Below, piece after piece: positions 6,321-8,177 of a DNA stretch of 8,177 bases (position 1 is its first letter; every line of letters starts with the position of its first letter). Source of the stretch: JBEKDJ01 sp050014415 (GTDB lineage Bacteria > Desulfobacterota > BSN033 > UBA1163); assembly GCA_050014415.1 (NCBI GenBank), contig JBEKDJ010000207.1, positions 1-8,177 of the forward strand. The letters run 5' to 3'. The notes under the pieces are model-generated. The model ran no database searches, was not told the DNA's origin, and saw only the letters and a list, made by a program, of their open reading frames with translations. The position numbers were made by a program, and so were the translations under genes.

Positions 6321-6350
6321 GGCAGAAAGCAGAAAGCAGAAGGCAAGAAG
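6316..6350 (+). repeat. Heptamer tandem repeat in the lemA-DUF2207 spacer
   Basis: Units read CAGAAGG, CAGAAAG, CAGAAAG, CAGAAGG, then a degenerate CAAGAAG. Each is seven bases, so copy-number change would alter the spacing between the two genes but no coding frame. Similar purine-rich heptamer repeats occur between genes in several bacterial groups. The first unit overlaps the right arm of the hairpin on the lemA stop. Confidence 0.85.
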
Positions 6351-6395
6351 ATTGATCTCTACACTGCTTGAATTAATCACCCAAAGAGAAAATCA

Positions 6396-8168
6396 ATGAA
6401 AAGCCATGCACCATCGTTTAGGTTAACTACTCTCGCTATCCTAATCCTCAACCTTAGCCTCATCCTTTTTACTTCCCCTGCCTTTGCCCAGTACTTCACC
6501 ATCGATAAGTTCCATGCGGACATCATGATCCGCGAAGATTCATCTTTTACCGTGACGGAGACCATCGATGTGAAGTTCGACCAACCAAGGCATGGAATCT
6601 ATCGGGAGATTCCATTCAAATACGGAGATGAACTTGGAAATACGATAGAAACACCCTTAAAGGTGCTGTCCGTCGCCGATGGGTCAGGGAAATCCAGAAA
6701 ATACAGGATCACCAAAACCAGCCCTCTCATTAACATAAGAATTGGCGATGCGAATCAGTATGTGAGCGGCAACCAGACGTATGTGATTCGTTATCAGGTT
6801 GAAAATGCAATCCTCTTCTTTGACGACCATGATGAACTCTATTGGAATGTCACAGGCAACAACTGGAAGGCCCCCATCCGAGAGGCATCCGCTGATGTGA
6901 TGCTATCCCTGAAGAACAGGAGCAAGGATTTACGGGCAGCAGGCTACGAGGGACGCAGTGGGTCCAGAGAGAAATGTAACTATGAGACCTATGGTAATAG
7001 CGGTCAATTTTTTACAAGGAGAAACCTCGATGTGGGTGAGGGCCTAACCGTCGCTTTAGGATGGGATAAAGGACTCGTCTCTCCCCCGACCTCTTGGAAG
7101 CGTTTTTTGTGGACCATCCATATCAAAGAGAATTGGGTATTTTTCTTTCCCCTCCTTTCGCTGATCTATATGGTCAATCTCTGGTACCGAAGAGGGCGAG
7201 ACCCCAGGGTCAGGGAATCGGTCCGGGTGATGTATGAGCCCCCCAAGTCTGATCATCAGCCCCTCACTCCTGCTGAAGTGGGAACGCTCATCGATGAGAA
7301 ACTCGATCCGAGAGATATCACTTCAACGATCGTGGGCTTAGCGGTCAAGGGGTATATCAAGATCGAGGAGACCACAAAGGAAGGGTTGATTTTTGACAAG
7401 ACAGATTACGATCTCCATAAAGTGAAAGAGCCAGATGCAGATCTCAGCCCCTTTGAAAGGGAACTGATGACGTGCCTTTTTTCGACCTCTCCTCCGGGTG
7501 TACGCCTGCTGGTCTCAAGTTTGAGAAATAGATTCTACACGAACTTGGACAGGTTGAAGAAAACACTCTATGAAGATCTTGTAAAAAAAGGATATTTTCT
7601 CAAGAGTCCTGAAAAGGTAAGAAATTCCTACTTTGCAAAAGGGATCGGCCTGGCGATATTCGGTGCTGTTGCGCTGGTTTTCTTAGCGCACGATTCCCCA
7701 GGAAGAAGTCTTTTCGCAGGTATACTCACAGGCCTCCCAATCCTTGTCTTCGCAAGGTTTATGCCCGCAAAGACAAAGGCAGGGGCCTCTGCTTACATGG
7801 ATATCTTAGGTTTCCAGGAATTTATGATTCGTGCAGAAAAAGATAGACTCGAGCGGATGGGAGACAAAGACCTATTCTCTAAGTTCCTACCCTATGCCAT
7901 CGCCCTTGATGTTGCAGCGCATTGGGCGAAGGCCTTCGAGGGGATCTATCAGGAGCCGCCTGATTGGTATGTTTCGCCCTTGGGATACAGGACCTTCAGC
8001 CCTTATGGGTTCTCCCATTCCATGAACGGTGTTACCTCAAGCCTTTCCTCTGCGATGTTCTCATCACCGAGAGGAAGTGGTCTTGGGGGAGGCGGCGGCG
8101 GGGGAGGCTTTGGAGGAGGTGGCTCCTCTGGAGGGGGATTCGGGGGTGGAGGAGGAGGAAGCTGGTAG
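6396..8168 (+). CDS. DUF2207 membrane protein with glycine-rich C-terminus
   Basis: This 590-residue protein starts at ATG 6396 after a modest AAAGAGA (6383-6389). Residues 1-31 are a Sec signal peptide, with likely cleavage after AFA. The extracytoplasmic DUF2207 domain covers about 34-222 (ADIMIREDSSFTVTETIDVK at 41-60, HGIYREIPFKY at 66-76, ELYWNVTGNNW at 147-157). A membrane segment lies at about 246-263, followed by a positive stretch (YRRGRDPRVR). A cytoplasmic part begins with the family's YEPP (280-283) and LTPAEVGTLID, and includes VGLAVKGYIKI, which looks like a winged-helix-like segment. Two further membrane helices lie at about 413-432 and 437-454. FLPYAIALDVAAHWAKAF (497-514) is also typical. 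The tail (561-590) is almost all Gly with Ser and Phe, ending GGSW, as in many relatives. Function is unknown; it pairs with lemA. The gene is complete, ending 9 bases before the window does. Confidence 0.93.
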   Translation: MKSHAPSFRLTTLAILILNLSLILFTSPAFAQYFTIDKFHADIMIREDSSFTVTETIDVKFDQPRHGIYREIPFKYGDELGNTIETPLKVLSVADGSGKSRKYRITKTSPLINIRIGDANQYVSGNQTYVIRYQVENAILFFDDHDELYWNVTGNNWKAPIREASADVMLSLKNRSKDLRAAGYEGRSGSREKCNYETYGNSGQFFTRRNLDVGEGLTVALGWDKGLVSPPTSWKRFLWTIHIKENWVFFFPLLSLIYMVNLWYRRGRDPRVRESVRVMYEPPKSDHQPLTPAEVGTLIDEKLDPRDITSTIVGLAVKGYIKIEETTKEGLIFDKTDYDLHKVKEPDADLSPFERELMTCLFSTSPPGVRLLVSSLRNRFYTNLDRLKKTLYEDLVKKGYFLKSPEKVRNSYFAKGIGLAIFGAVALVFLAHDSPGRSLFAGILTGLPILVFARFMPAKTKAGASAYMDILGFQEFMIRAEKDRLERMGDKDLFSKFLPYAIALDVAAHWAKAFEGIYQEPPDWYVSPLGYRTFSPYGFSHSMNGVTSSLSSAMFSSPRGSGLGGGGGGGGFGGGGSSGGGFGGGGGGSW

Positions 8169-8177
8169 TCCAACGAG

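Noticed and set aside
8080..8165. Glycine-codon-rich repeat at the end of the last gene as a separate repeat element
   Set aside because: It is in frame and encodes the Gly-rich tail ending GGSW that is typical of DUF2207 and TPM-type relatives.

Overview
The window (8177 bases, roughly half G+C in most genes) looks like a piece of a Gram-negative bacterial chromosome. It carries an outer-membrane-type lipoprotein, Sec-exported proteins and a LemA/DUF2207 membrane pair. The mix of a CrtI-like flavoprotein, a B12-type radical SAM enzyme and a LemA pair would suit a Desulfobacterota/Nitrospirota-like anaerobe, but that is an impression and not shown by the sequence. All genes lie on the + strand. 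I see no tRNA, rRNA, CRISPR array, insertion sequence or phage gene.

Left block (1-3455): the end of a CrtI/phytoene-desaturase-like flavoprotein whose start lies before the window, then a small lipoprotein with a LolA/LolB-like look, then a B12-binding-type radical SAM protein whose ATG overlaps the lipoprotein stop (ATGA). This looks like the tail of one operon that modifies and moves a hydrophobic lipid or polyene; the product is unknown.

Middle block (3456-5668): an AT-rich gene-free stretch of 383 bases (31 G+C in the 120 bases 3601-3720) with candidate control signals. It is followed by an exported protein of unknown function and, 15 bases later, an exported zinc-dependent phospholipase C-like protein starting at TTG. 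A perfect 16+16 inverted repeat with a 2-base spacer sits inside the first codons of the second gene. The phospholipase-like protein has a variant zinc motif: extra residues between two ligands, and Glu where a His is expected.

Right block (5669-8168): lemA and a DUF2207 membrane protein with a glycine-rich tail, a pairing common in bacteria. They are separated by 87 bases that hold a small hairpin over the lemA stop codon and a heptamer tandem repeat. The DUF2207 gene ends 9 bases before the window does.

Nothing here is clearly a new system. The best leads are the putative lipid-tailoring operon and the two-gene secreted pair with its hairpin-covered start and altered zinc site.
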